DNA of 64,000 bases from Monosporascus cannonballus (taxonomy: Eukaryota; Ascomycota; Sordariomycetes; Xylariales): assembly GCA_004154925.1 (NCBI GenBank), contig QJNS01000184.1, positions 98,818-162,817 of the forward strand, read 5' to 3'. How positions within the stretch are numbered: the stretch's first letter is position 1; each line of letters opens with the position of its first letter. A program made the translations under genes and the position numbers. A model generated the notes under the pieces. It had not been told where the DNA came from. It saw nothing but the letters and a program-made list of their open reading frames with translations, and made no database searches. Of this stretch, positions 1 to 16,209 are shown in pieces.

Positions 1-3000
1 ACAGTTTGCCGATCTGTCACGGTTACACCTGCTTATAGGCTAGTTTTAATGCGGTGCGACGGTAGAGAGGCACGATCTCTTCGGTATTACCATGGGACGG
101 TCGATCATCGGCTGCCACATTTACACACCTTGAGGATACTACAGCATCTGCCGCGTCGGGATGGGCATTCTAAACGCCAGCAAAGACCGACAGGACCGTC
201 ATCCTCTCGTAAAGCTACGGGGTTCGAAAGTTGAACATCATGTATCCCAGCTCCTGCTTTGTACTTTCATAGAACGGGAAATACTATCACTCGGCCGGTG
301 CACTTGGTACAGGCGGCACCTCCTTTCGACTGTGGCTTGGCAAGATCTACTCGTATAGACCACAGAATTGCGCTCCTTGTTCCTTCGGCTCATAGACTTG
401 GGCGGTCCTTGCTGGGGGGGGAGTGCAAGCGAATTAGCTTATGGGCGGTTCAACCTTAGATGTCCATAACCATTGCTCAGCGCCTTAATCACTCCTAGCG
501 TATGGGATGAAAAGGTTAGCGCCCAATCCCTGTGAAGATTGGGCTGGCATAAAGCTAACTCCCAATGCGGGTACTGAGCGGCCTCCCAGTGTCTACAGAT
601 CCTAAGGCGATGCCATATGCCTGTGGCGTCCCACGTAGAACCATGCATATGAGATAGCGTGTCGAAGACCTCTGATGCCGGCACTTCGATAAGGCGGATG
701 CAGATACGCCAACAGTCATCCGGCGTGGTACCGGCTATGCAGCACCGAAGATTAGGTAATCCATGGGGCAGCGAATCGTTTGTGAGCGGTTAAGTTGTAG
801 CCATGCCAGCGCCTTACGCCTCAAGGACGGGGGGGTACAGGGGTCGGAAACGTTGCTGGAAGGGGAGGCAGAAGTGCTACACAGAATGTGGCTGTAGGGG
901 TGAATGCAATTTTGAGGGATGAGGATGGGAATCTTGCGTTCCGCGCTCGCAATTTTGGGAATAGCTAGGTCGGCTAAACCCTCTTTGGGCCCGCCCTGTG
1001 GAGAACGGGGCTGAGCTGGCTACCTGCTAGTACAGTAGCGAACCATATGCTTCTGACAGCTCGGCTTCGTGGTTCAAGGCCACGGCAAATCGGCGTGACA
1101 CGTCGCATTAATTAGGTAACTCCGTGTGGCCGCCTCCGAGTGAGTTTGGTGCTCATTACTGGATGATGTTGTGCATAGATACTTACTTACCTCTAGGCCG
1201 CTCGGACATAAGAAGGATTAATAAAAAAATGCGACTTTGAACGAACGGTCTTAAGGACACAAAAAAAACCGCTCTATATCGGCTACAACAAATTCTTTGT
1301 AATAAATTGATATGCATGACTGTGAAGTGATTTGCTTCGGATACCGACGGCCGGGCTGACCGAAAAAAGTTCTCAGGGAAGTCGGGGATGCGACCCACAG
1401 TATCCGAAGCGACCCGAAAATTTATCATAGTGGCTTGAGGCTAATTACCCAAGGTTCGTTCCACTATGCTACAAAGATCCAGATCTCTGGGATATGGCAA
1501 CATGCACATGTAGGGAAAAGGCAGCCTCGCACGTTGTATTTGCTGGCCCACCTCCCTCCAGTTTGCTGTTCAAGCCACTCCCGGCAGAGACCGATATTTC
1601 CGATGCATATCTACGGCACGGATGAAGCCAAAGGAAGGTCTATTCCCGGCAAGGGTTTCTCAGGCAGCTGAACAGAGAAGGCTCATCATTATTAGTCTCA
1701 TCCCTGTCATGTTCGGGCTCGGTAGGCTCTACTCGACGCTGAATAAATAAATTTGACTGAGGGCGGGGTTTCGGGAGATAGTTCGGGAGATACTAAAGCG
1801 ATTAATAAATCCTATTTTTGACTTCGCTGACTCATCTTCAGCCCTATCATTTCCTCTGCAGCGCTTTGGGACCTCGCGGGTCGGCAATTTAGTAGGTGAA
1901 TCACTAAGAACAGCCGCAGCTGAGTTGGGCCGGGCTTGCTACCCTTGCTGCCCATAAGCGCGTCTGACAAGCGCACACGAAAAACCGTATCGGCCTTAAA
2001 GGCGTGACCGCATTCGGAATATAATATTTATGTCACGTCCTTGAGACCTTGCATCGGCTCATTTATCCCATCTGGCTCAAGCGGGTTGACTAAGCCTAGC
2101 ACTGCCTGCACTACATCCAAGATAAAGTTGATGGCACGACTATGACCTTTGCGAGCAGCGTATGCTAGGTGAAGATTTTTCTGGTGCGGCAATCAATGGC
2201 AGGCGGCCTGAATCGGGATTGTGGGGTGACCATAGGCGATAAGAAGTGTCAGCACACAATCTTCAGATTAGGGGCTAACATAATGGCCTAGGCACCACCA
2301 TACTGGCGAAATGCTGACGAATACAGGATGACAGGAAATCGGATGGCTCCTGGCACCCGAAACCCATGTGACTGGTTCCTAATAGTTTTCGCTGCACCAA
2401 TCGTGCACGTGCCGTGCAGTTGTGACAGATCTAGATTGAAATAGTGGACGTGGGGAGAGTGCTACGAACCACTTACCGGTAGATCCAAACGAGAGAGCAA
2501 TTACGGCTACATACATACAGTATGCCGGCTTGGGAGGGTTAGCTAATAGTCTCAACTGATGACTGATCGCTGGTTGGGAAATGCGCACAAAAAAAGAATA
2601 TGGAGAGAATGGCATGCTCCGAAATACCGAGAAGCCGAAAAGCACCAGTGCATATGTGCATTGCCAAGAAAATTCGAACTTCTGGTCAGAGGTCAAGATG
2701 ATGAGATTGATTGACGGTTACATAACAATGGGTGGCTAGAACACGCTCTGGGCTGTGGCTTGTCTTCCAGCTTCTTTATTGTGGGAGTGCAATGCACGAA
2801 GGGAGACTCTGGCCGTTCTGGCCGCCTTGGGTCCATCATTATTGGCCTGTTGTAGTGCAGATGCGTCGATCGGCCAGGGCGCCCCAGGGTGGCCAGGGCG
2901 GGGATGCGTCGGACTCGTTCGGGTTTATGAATCCACGGTTTGAATACGGGAGACTCCAGTCGGCAGCCGGGGAAGACGGGAGCGACAGACAGAATTTTCT

Positions 3001-4616
3001 TGGTGATATTATACACGTTAATAATAGGCCATCTCTATTAGTAAGATGTTCTCGGTGATTGTACTATGTAAATTCAATTCGATGCTACTACTAATTCAAG
3101 AGCACATGCGTTTTCCCACGACAAACACATGGGGGGGCATTTGGGTTCGTGGGCAATTCAGGTATCCAACATTTGGTACGCACATCATAACTTCATACCT
3201 ACATATCGGCCCTCTTTGTGGATTGGCAATGGGGGTCTACTGAAAAGTTTCTCAGGGGTGTCACCCATGTCTGTACCAAATGGAGACTTGCATGTGGCCG
3301 ACCGCCTAGCTCCGGATGTGACGCAAGAATAGTACAGAGTTACTTGACGGTCGCACCGTTCAAGCACAAGCCGGGGAATTACGTCACTCTCAACCCTTCC
3401 GCAGCCAGCGCGACAAGGGCCCGTTTGCAAGCTGTGTGTAATGGTCCCGACCCACCCCAGACGATCACATCGTACCAGACCTCAATTACACATCGATCAC
3501 CAGACAAGGCCACTGTTGCACCAAGACACAGGCACATACGTCGAGACCCCCAAATCGTTCCTGGACGCAATGGAATTAACAGGGGAAGTGCGTTGCCTCA
3601 TTTGCTAGCGGAGACGTGTATGGCCAAGATCCCAATAGATCTACTGCCCGGTTGACATTTTCGGGCGCTGGGACGGTGCGTAGCTGGTACTTCGAACATG
3701 TGGAAGCATCTTGAAAATGCACACCTACCGGAGCTTATGTATGCACCTAGTAGTAGCTCAACATGGAATGAAGCAGAAATGTCCGGTGGTTGCGTACTAG
3801 GTGACTTTCCACTTCCTTCGTAGACATCCATGCAGCTGCCGTACGTAGAGCCGCATTAGGACACAGTACTTTCTGTTAACCCCCTGCCTGATAATCCGGG
3901 GTATTCCAAATCACTACGGAGACGCAATAAACGTGGCGGCGCTTACCAGCGTCGTCGACAGGTAAAGAAAGGAGAGTAGCAAGATTCATCATTCTTTATC
4001 AATACCCAGGTATTAATCGTAGCCAGAGTTGACAGAACAGAAACAAAGCAAGAGCCAGATAGATCTGGGTACTCTTGTCAACTCAAGGGCGTTAACTCCG
4101 ACCACATGATCTCACAGTATTTGATATCATTCGGGTGGTAACGTCTAAGCGAGCTCCCTAAAAGGCATAAAGACGGCAGCCGAGGAAAGATGCCCTTGAT
4201 GATAAATCGATTACTTAAGTGTTAAAGGCTGCCTACAAAAAAAAAACATTGAAGGATCTTTCGGCCGGTCAACTCCGGTTCCAGGTGCTTCTGTAACCTT
4301 TCGAGTGCCAAGAGTCCGGTACTTGGAATTATGGACACCTACGTACCAGGATTTAAACATGTAGTAAGTACCCAGATATCCACCCACACCCCCAACATCC
4401 GCATACAGACATCCGCTAGAAACTGGTAATGTATTAAGTACTTACCAATCTAGGTACACATTCACTTGGTCTCGACCGACGTAACCCTCAATGTCCCTAT
4501 AAAGTTCCAAACCTTGCCACCATCACTCTCTCTCTTCCTCTCAATCCCCACACAAACCATACGTACCATTTCAAAGCAACGAACAATTTCTATTCTAATC
4601 CAATACATCATACACA
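1..4616. other. Gene-free region upstream of the Rpn4-like gene
   Basis: No open frame here resembles a known family, and the longest ones (around 2.7-3.0 kb and 3.2-3.65 kb) overlap each other on both strands without domain features or a plausible intron chain. Composition is mixed, without the AT-rich signature of RIP. The last 150 bases before the next gene are pyrimidine-rich, with a CT tract near 4528-4545, as is common just upstream of fungal transcription starts. Confidence 0.5.
4513..4521 (-). promoter_or_regulatory. PACE-like Rpn4 site in the promoter of the Rpn4-like gene
   Basis: On the minus strand the bases read GGTGGCAAG, matching eight of nine bases of the yeast proteasome-associated control element GGTGGCAAA bound by Rpn4. 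It lies about 100 bp upstream of the start codon of a gene that looks like Rpn4, so autoregulation is possible. A single 8/9 match can occur by chance. Confidence 0.25.
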
Positions 4617-6704
4617 ATGATGCTTGGATACAACAACTACCCATCGAGAACGCATCACCTTCACAATCACTTTAGTCCAACTCGGAATCGTCAACAACTC
4701 GACGACAACAATAGCAACCTCACACACGACTATAGCGGCAGCTCGAGTTTCCATCCCACGACCCCGACGTCACAACAACAAACTTTCGACGACAACGCGT
4801 TACGAGCAGCCGCCGCTTCGGCAATAGGGATCAACGGCCAGAGTCTGAACCAGGTGCCGGATCTGATGCCTTCGGAGTCTTGGATGGTTCATGGTCAGCA
4901 CACCGCGACAGCTGCGCAGCGCTTCGGCCATCAGCGCGAGTCTTCGCTGTCTTCTCTTGGATCTAATGGACCGGCGTCTCCTTACAACCCGAACCTCTCC
5001 AATCCACAAATCGCCGTCACCGACTCGGGCAGCGATGGGTATCACGAGCTGAATTCGGGCGACGGTGCCTACTCGTACCGGCCTAGCAAGTCCATGGCTG
5101 ACAATTTCTATACGAGCGCGTTGGCGAATTACAGCAGCAGGAATCGTCATCGGAATAGTGCGAACAATGGGCACACCGCCATATTGGATATGGGTTTCCA
5201 TGACGGCCTGCCAAACCTGTCGCCGTCGTCACCTGCGCAGCAGAAGTTGCGGAGCGACAGGGGCCTAGCACCAGCGCCCGAGTTGTCAGCCAGCGGTGGT
5301 TCGTCCACGGCATCGCATTCGGTTTCGGTGGCGAGTTCTGCTGCGGACGATGACTCACCCCACACGCCATCACTGCAGGAGCCTGAAGACCACGTTAGGA
5401 GACGAAAAAATGGTGAGATCTCTTCCTTCTCGATCCAACGTTACCTCGATGACGTTGTCGATGACCTTTGCTCACTCCCGTTCACGGATGATGCAGGCCT
5501 TCTCAATCCCCCACCCAAACTGGACCGTACGTTGACGGACATCTATACCGACGAACTATACAACCCTAATTTCACATTTACCTCGGCATCTCCTCCTCAG
5601 ACGGTAGCCATGTCCCCCACGAACGATATCTTCGCGCAGAGGCTCCAGGCGGCCAACAGCCACCACTTAAGTGCGGCCCAGTCGCCAGAATCTGGCATTT
5701 CGCGGGAGAGGTCGCCATTTCGCCAAGGTTCACCGTACGCGTCGACCGTCAACGACTTCTCCCAGATCGGGATGAACCAGGTTCGGCTCGGATCAGCGCA
5801 GCAGATGCGTGAGAAGAGAAAGGCCGAGCAGGATTCCAGGGAGATTCAGCAGCAGTTCGCGCGCAATGCGGCAAGACAGCAGGGAACGCCCAATACTATT
5901 TCTCCAAAGGACGCTGTTCTTGACTTCAACGACACAGACGATGCGTCTAACTTCCCCTTGTTCCCTCCGCAGGAGGCCAGCGCCTTCAACAATCTAAACT
6001 CGATGAATAACAACCACGACAACGACGCGGGACCTCAGCAGCAGTCAAACCAGCCGTTCCGTTCTATGGGTTCGGCGACGCCAGTCCAGAGTGCTTTCGA
6101 CTTCTCCATGCCAGCAAACATTCAGATGCCGCAGCAGTATCCGTTCATCCCGCGGCCGCAGCAGGAACACCACCAACAACCGGCCACGCCGTCGAACTCG
6201 AACTTCTCGAGAGTGAGTTCGCCCGGGGCTAGCACCCCGGACTACGGCGACGGGTCCGTGCAGAAACCGTCGGGAACCAAGGCCGACGGGGGCACGTACA
6301 CATGTACCTATCACGGATGTACATTACGGTTCGAGACGCCGGCGCTCTTGCAGAAGCACAAACGCGAAGGCCATCGACAAGCGAACGCGCTCAACGCATT
6401 GAGGGATAGCCCTGTGGGAGGCATGACTAGCGGTCTACTCAACAGTCAGGCGGGACCTCACAAATGCGAAAGGATTAACCCGAGCACCGGCAAGCCGTGT
6501 AATACGATATTTTCCAGGCCTTACGATCTAACACGACACGAGGACACGATTCACAACGCCCGCAAGCAAAAGGTGCGCTGCGATCTCTGTACTGAAGAGA
6601 AGACGTTCAGCCGGGCAGATGCGCTTACCCGACACTACCGCGTCTGCCATCCCGACGTAGAGTTCCCCGGAAAACACCGGAGACGGGGTGGTGGCATTTC
6701 CTGA
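4617..6704 (+). CDS. rpn4: C2H2 zinc-finger transcription factor, Rpn4-like
   Basis: Single-exon gene of 695 residues. The first ~550 residues are low-complexity and rich in Ser, Asn, Gln and Pro, typical of a fungal activator. Three zinc fingers lie at the C-terminus: about 561-588 (CX4C-X12-HX4H), about 614-645 (an unusual CX10C spacing, then X12-HX4H) and about 653-680 (CX2C-X14-HX4H, containing FSRADALTRH). The spacing and the stretch FSRPYDLTRHEDTIHN between fingers match fungal proteins annotated as Rpn4, which activate proteasome genes in the nucleus; that assignment is from memory of the family. Two ATGs are adjacent at the start, and the first is used. Central acidic segments (for example around 300-320 and 445-455) could be activation or degron regions, by inference. 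A PACE-like site lies in its own promoter. A generic C2H2 regulator is the main alternative. Confidence 0.8.
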   Translation: MMLGYNNYPSRTHHLHNHFSPTRNRQQLDDNNSNLTHDYSGSSSFHPTTPTSQQQTFDDNALRAAAASAIGINGQSLNQVPDLMPSESWMVHGQHTATAAQRFGHQRESSLSSLGSNGPASPYNPNLSNPQIAVTDSGSDGYHELNSGDGAYSYRPSKSMADNFYTSALANYSSRNRHRNSANNGHTAILDMGFHDGLPNLSPSSPAQQKLRSDRGLAPAPELSASGGSSTASHSVSVASSAADDDSPHTPSLQEPEDHVRRRKNGEISSFSIQRYLDDVVDDLCSLPFTDDAGLLNPPPKLDRTLTDIYTDELYNPNFTFTSASPPQTVAMSPTNDIFAQRLQAANSHHLSAAQSPESGISRERSPFRQGSPYASTVNDFSQIGMNQVRLGSAQQMREKRKAEQDSREIQQQFARNAARQQGTPNTISPKDAVLDFNDTDDASNFPLFPPQEASAFNNLNSMNNNHDNDAGPQQQSNQPFRSMGSATPVQSAFDFSMPANIQMPQQYPFIPRPQQEHHQQPATPSNSNFSRVSSPGASTPDYGDGSVQKPSGTKADGGTYTCTYHGCTLRFETPALLQKHKREGHRQANALNALRDSPVGGMTSGLLNSQAGPHKCERINPSTGKPCNTIFSRPYDLTRHEDTIHNARKQKVRCDLCTEEKTFSRADALTRHYRVCHPDVEFPGKHRRRGGGIS

Positions 6705-9287
6705 AGCGGTTCGATAGCATGTCATGGTCTACATACTGACATACCTTACCTACCCGGCTACGTTGCGTGACTCTTGGGGGGGTTGGTGTGGTGATGAGCA
6801 ACGGGTGTGCAAGGACGAATCAATGGCATCTCGACACGAATGATGGCATTGCACATGCCAAGGCATTATCGCTGTATTCCAAGCGCGGGCCTGGTGGCAG
6901 GCTTGCATCAGGGATGATTGGGTTCCAGTGTGTATGACACGTTCTTGGGAGAAAGAGGGAGGTACCGTCTTAGTGGGGCCACTGCACGTGCCTGATGCAC
7001 GCAAGCGCCCAAGAAGATGAAGAATCAAACCCCCAAAGAACGCGTTTTCCCAGGGTCTAACGTCAGTATGCAGGGTCCTGCGGGCTTTAACCCTCTTCTG
7101 GCATGGATCGGTCGACCAATATCGGGCTCTCACCCCGCTTTCGCTCATCACTTCTGTGAATCCAATTGGTAGCAAGTCAGGGCCCGATATTCATGACGTC
7201 ACAAGGCCTCACATCTGCAATATCACCTGCATTGCAGGAAAAACCGAACGTTTGTCGATATCACCGAACCACACATACGCCCGGTCCGCCTACATCATAG
7301 CCAACTCTGCTGGTAATGGCTTGCATCATTGTTCATCACCCCACCTCTAATCTTGGTGCACACGGGGCCTCCCCCACCAGAAGCTGCTTCGTCGCTGCCG
7401 GATCAATTCCTCCTTCCAGGCCTTGACGCTATTCATGACCATCCACTTGGCATTAGGTTCTAGGCCGTGTGCATTATTCTACTATGTACTTGTTCCTGGA
7501 ATTCTGGCCTATACTTTATTTTCATCAATTGTCAATATGTTTTATTACCACTAGCGCCATCGTTATCGTCACCACCATCATCATCGCTGTCGTCATTCCA
7601 CCCACCCTTCCTCTGCCCTCGGCTTGACGTCTGCATATCCGTCATACAGCCGTCCTTGGGCCCCTTTATCGGACGGGGGTACGAAGTGGCTGCTCGTCGG
7701 CAGCATTCGCAGGCGTTATTTCTCCTCAATTGGCTTAGCTTCAAAATACTTGCCTCGATGTATACTGGCCGTCAATGCAACGTCCCGAGCACGGTTCAAC
7801 TGGGAACCCAGCAGATTGTGGGATCCAACTATTCTCTAATGCCTTTCCTGTACCACTACGTTTCTTCGTGCATTTAGCGATATTAGTGTGTATTCCTTCC
7901 GACTATTCTCCTTCCTTCTTTCTCACAGACTGTACGATATCAGCGCTGCATGGTGGGGCCCTTCTTAACGGGAAATGATAACATTTACGATCGTATTGAC
8001 GATTGAACGAAGACGAAAAGGGTTGGCTATAAAAAGGTCTCGGCTGTTTTCGTCATGAAGCGAAACTCAAAAAAGTCTTCCAGCGGTATAGATTGTACGA
8101 TGAGCAGTGGGCGGGCATGGGGAAAAGATAGTCGGGAGCGATTCAGAATATAGATTACAACGGGTCACCTGCAAAGGGGTAAAATAATAAATAACCTTAT
8201 AATAAACTACCAAGGTCCGCGACGCTTTTGAGTTCCACCATCTTGCAAATGCGTAAGAGGGCCTCGTTAATGATGGTCAGCTCCTCTACCATTCTACCTA
8301 CCTTGCAAGAGATACGTCGGTGTCTTGTGACCCTAGCTGCCTGCCGTCGACCATATCGCCACGTAACATGCAACAACATTCGGCAGGACTCACCGTTTTC
8401 CGGCGAGTACATGTCGTTAGCGATGTCAGGTCCGGGTAATCCAAACCGAAAACACCACCCTGAGTCGAAATGAAAAAAAGGCGGTGGGTCGAGAAAGCCG
8501 CGCTCGTCTCGCAGATAATCCGTGGCGGCGGCCGTTCTCCATTTTTGTAAACTCCAGATCGAGGGTCTCTCCTCTTCCCCCCCGTACGCATCCCGATTCG
8601 TATCTGGTGGCGCCTAAGGGCATTATTACGCGCTGCCCACCTGCCGAGGAGAGAGCAGAGACCGCCCCGCCCAGTACCGCTGCTGCTAGCTGGCGTCGCG
8701 GGCCCGCTGCTCTACGTGTATGTACGGTAGGTAGCTGGAGCAGGTAGGCCGCTGAAGAGGAGGTTACGCACCGGAATCGGGCCTTCAGACTGGCATGGGC
8801 GATTCATCATAAGTGTGGCGTGAAGGACGTGAAAGGAAAGCAAGGTGGGAACTGGCCGCGACCTCGTGGCGACGAGGATGGGATTGCGACTCGTCCACGG
8901 AGAGTCGTAATGACATAGCGTTGATCAGGATCCACCGTAATCGCCACACGTTATCTCTATTTCATACGGTTAATGCAGGCCTAGCGGCATCGTAGACAGG
9001 CGAGACACCTCTAGTCACGGCTTCGTGGTAGTAATCTGATCATGGGGTTCGAGATTGTTGGGCTCGAATGGATGGATGACAGTTCATCTCCCCTTGCAAC
9101 TAAAGGATATGAAACCTCACGTCTGCTAAGATCTACTCTAGTTGTCCTAATATAGCCCAGGCCAGATTCAGACCGTCCAAGGTAATAATTAGACGTCGCC
9201 GTTACTGTACGTACAATGCTTAAGCGCGAGCGGTCTACGACACAGGCATCGCTCTACGTGGTAGCGAACTTCCCGTGGGGGTGTTGT
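6705..9287. other. Spacer between Rpn4-like and AROM genes
   Basis: This 2.6-kb spacer lies downstream of both neighbouring genes, which converge on it. No frame with a recognisable domain was found. Overlapping frames at 7.47-7.88 kb and 8.2-8.75 kb are low-complexity or mutually overlapping and look like noise. It should contain both 3' UTRs. Confidence 0.5.
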
Positions 9288-14129
<4,842 letters not shown>

Positions 14130-14694
14130 CTATTCCGTATGTCTACCTGAGTACCGCTGGTGCAAGTTATCTCTCCTTCTCCTCTCGTACGGCCGGGCGG
14201 GGAGGACTGATAACGACGTTGACGGTGCTGATGTTTGAGGAACAACTTCACCTCTATTCAAGAAGAGGATATAGTGGAACACGCGGCAGCTATGTAGGAG
14301 CGCAGGTCAGAGGAGCATGTCCGGGGAAAGAACCAAATCCAAACCCAGATCGACCGGTTATCACGGAAGAGGGCTCATATGAAGTCTGTGCCGCGGTGGT
14401 CAGACGTCCTGTAGGATTGCTACGGCCAGCATCACGATATCAAAGTTGTCGTGATGACGCCTAAAGACCCCAAGTCACTGCAATGAATTTTTTGTCACTT
14501 AATTGGCCAATCAAGGGTGGGGTTTCCAGAGGGAAAGACTAGGGGGTCTGGAGGGTCCTCCGATTGCGGAGTGCTTGCGGATTAAACCACTTTAATGCTA
14601 CTAGGCAGGTATATGCGAAAGTTGGAAATGAAGAGATTAAGCTGAGCTGTAAGAGCCCTAACTTACTCTACAGGGTATTACTGTACAAGGTATT

Positions 14695-14750
14695 CCCCTA
14701 GCCCGATTCGGCCGGCCGGCCGGCTATACCGGCCGGCTTTTGGCTAGGGG
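14695..14750. repeat. GC-rich hairpin / short palindromic element
   Basis: Arms CCCCTAGCC (14695-14703) and GGCTAGGGG (14742-14750) are exact inverse complements. Inside them GCCGGCCGG is mirrored by CCGGCCGGC around a short TATA-containing loop. It may be a relic of a very short palindromic transposon end or a strong RNA hairpin; nothing indicates a Rho-independent-type function in this eukaryote. Confidence 0.55.
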
Positions 14751-15020
14751 GTAGCAGGACACAAGGTAAGGCAAGAATGAATAATAATATCTTCATATTG
14801 AGGTGGCAAGGGACGTAGATGCTAATATATAATAATACCGCAAAAGCAATGTATTCAAGTTTACAGTTAACTTATGACGCGCTGCAAGAATACCTGTAGA
14901 TACTAACATTAGATACGTTGATTAGGTAGTCATGGCAATCTTTCGCACGGCTGTGTCGAATTGGCTAAGTCCCGCCCAATTGGGGAAGTTCAAGCAGTAC
15001 GCGATTGTAATGCGGTTACC

Positions 15021-15487
15021 TAGCTCGGAGGGAGTAGAGAAAAGTTCTGGGGGAGTAGAACGAACGTGGCGCAGCAGCAAGCTCGGAGGGAGTAGAGAAA
15101 AGTTCTGGGGGAGTAGAACGAACGTGGCGCAGCAGCAAGCTCGGAGGGAGTAGAAAACGCCAAGCTTATTTTTTAAAAATTAATCCGATTCGTCGCAATT
15201 GCTTAGCAAATACAGTTTAAAAAATTTATTAACTATGTAGCAACTGCGTAGCATATGTTTAACAAATGTATTTGAATAATTTACTATTAACTATATAATA
15301 ATTGTATAACATATGCTTAGCAAATCCTTTTTTTTTAAAAAAAAAATTCTTTATTATCAACTATGTAACATTTGCTCAGCAAATGCTCTTACTAGACATT
15401 ATAATTTTTTCCGACGCTTGGGCCGTCTAATTTTAATAAAGATGTGGCTGAGCTCCCCCGGAGCTTTTCTCTACTCCCTCCGAGCTA
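15021..15487. mobile_element. MITE-like element with terminal inverted repeats and TA duplications
   Basis: The left end (from 15023) and the inverse complement of the right end (up to 15485) share GCTCGGAGGGAGTAGAGAAA and then diverge slightly. A TA dinucleotide flanks each end, as expected for Tc1/mariner-superfamily insertion. The interior is AT-rich and holds roughly 55-60-bp imperfect repeats that each include a palindrome-like TTGCTTAGCAAAT. No transposase frame is present, so it is non-autonomous. The AT-richness suggests past RIP, by inference. Confidence 0.6.
15022..15154. repeat. Tandem repeat of 58 bp (about 2.3 copies) in the MITE left end
   Basis: A unit beginning AGCTCGGAGGGAGTAGA starts at 15022, 15080 and 15138, so the period is 58 bp. 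The first two copies appear identical and the third is partial. The unit contains the left inverted repeat of the surrounding element, so the element's end has itself been duplicated. Confidence 0.85.
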
Positions 15488-16209
15488 GAACCTGTTGTAA
15501 TGCCCAACCAAATGCCTAGCCAATTATGTGTCGTGTCCGCATGTCATCGCCTTACGACGATCCCGACCTCGCGCAATATTATAAGAATGCTTCTCGTATT
15601 TGTCCCTTGGGCAAGGTCTTCTACCTATGCGTAAGATCTGCGCAGGGTATTTAAGTAGGAGTTGCGGTGACTGGCGAATTGTCATGATTCCCAAAGTCCA
15701 TGTCCACCAAAGTTACCGGCAGATGTCCGAGGGCACGGGGCTTAGCAATCATTTCTCCCCTGGGCGGATTGTTTTGCCTAACTCATCTGTAGTAGAGCTA
15801 CCTATGTAACATTGGTTGCAATGCGAAATGTGGGTTCGCCAGCGAGCCGGGTCAGGTTAGAGTGAAGGGAACGCTTAGTGATGTCCATGAGCAGGGATCA
15901 GCTAACCCCTTCTCGACTATGGGTACTGTTCAGTGCCAGGTATTAATAATACCATCGCTCTCTATGACTCTCGTCCGATCCCCTATCCCGTCTGAGTTCT
16001 CGTTTCGGATGTGATCATTTCTCTTGCGTCGTGGAAGGCCATGTTCTGCTTGACACGACGACTAGCTTTATCGCGAGCTTAGCCTACCTTTCCTGCGTCC
16101 CTTGACGATTGGCGGTTCGAATACAGACAGGTTCGTTTCCCGGGTATCGCGTCGCCTGATATAACAAGCAGTCGCCAGTAGCAACAAGTACAGGTCAAAG
16201 GTCTATAGG

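Noticed and set aside
2693..3058. Overlapping ~107-codon frames on both strands
   Set aside because: Mutually overlapping, low complexity, no similarity recognised and no introns to extend them.
3218..3655. 145-codon plus-strand frame
   Set aside because: No recognisable domain; neighbouring frames look equally plausible and all lack a supported start or splice extension.
7467..7877. 136-codon frame between Rpn4-like and AROM genes
   Set aside because: Ser/Pro run comes from a simple-sequence stretch; no domain, and it lies in a convergent 3' region.
15022..15154. CRISPR-like direct repeats
   Set aside because: The 58-bp units are contiguous with no spacers; the organism is a eukaryote, and this is a tandem repeat in a MITE end.
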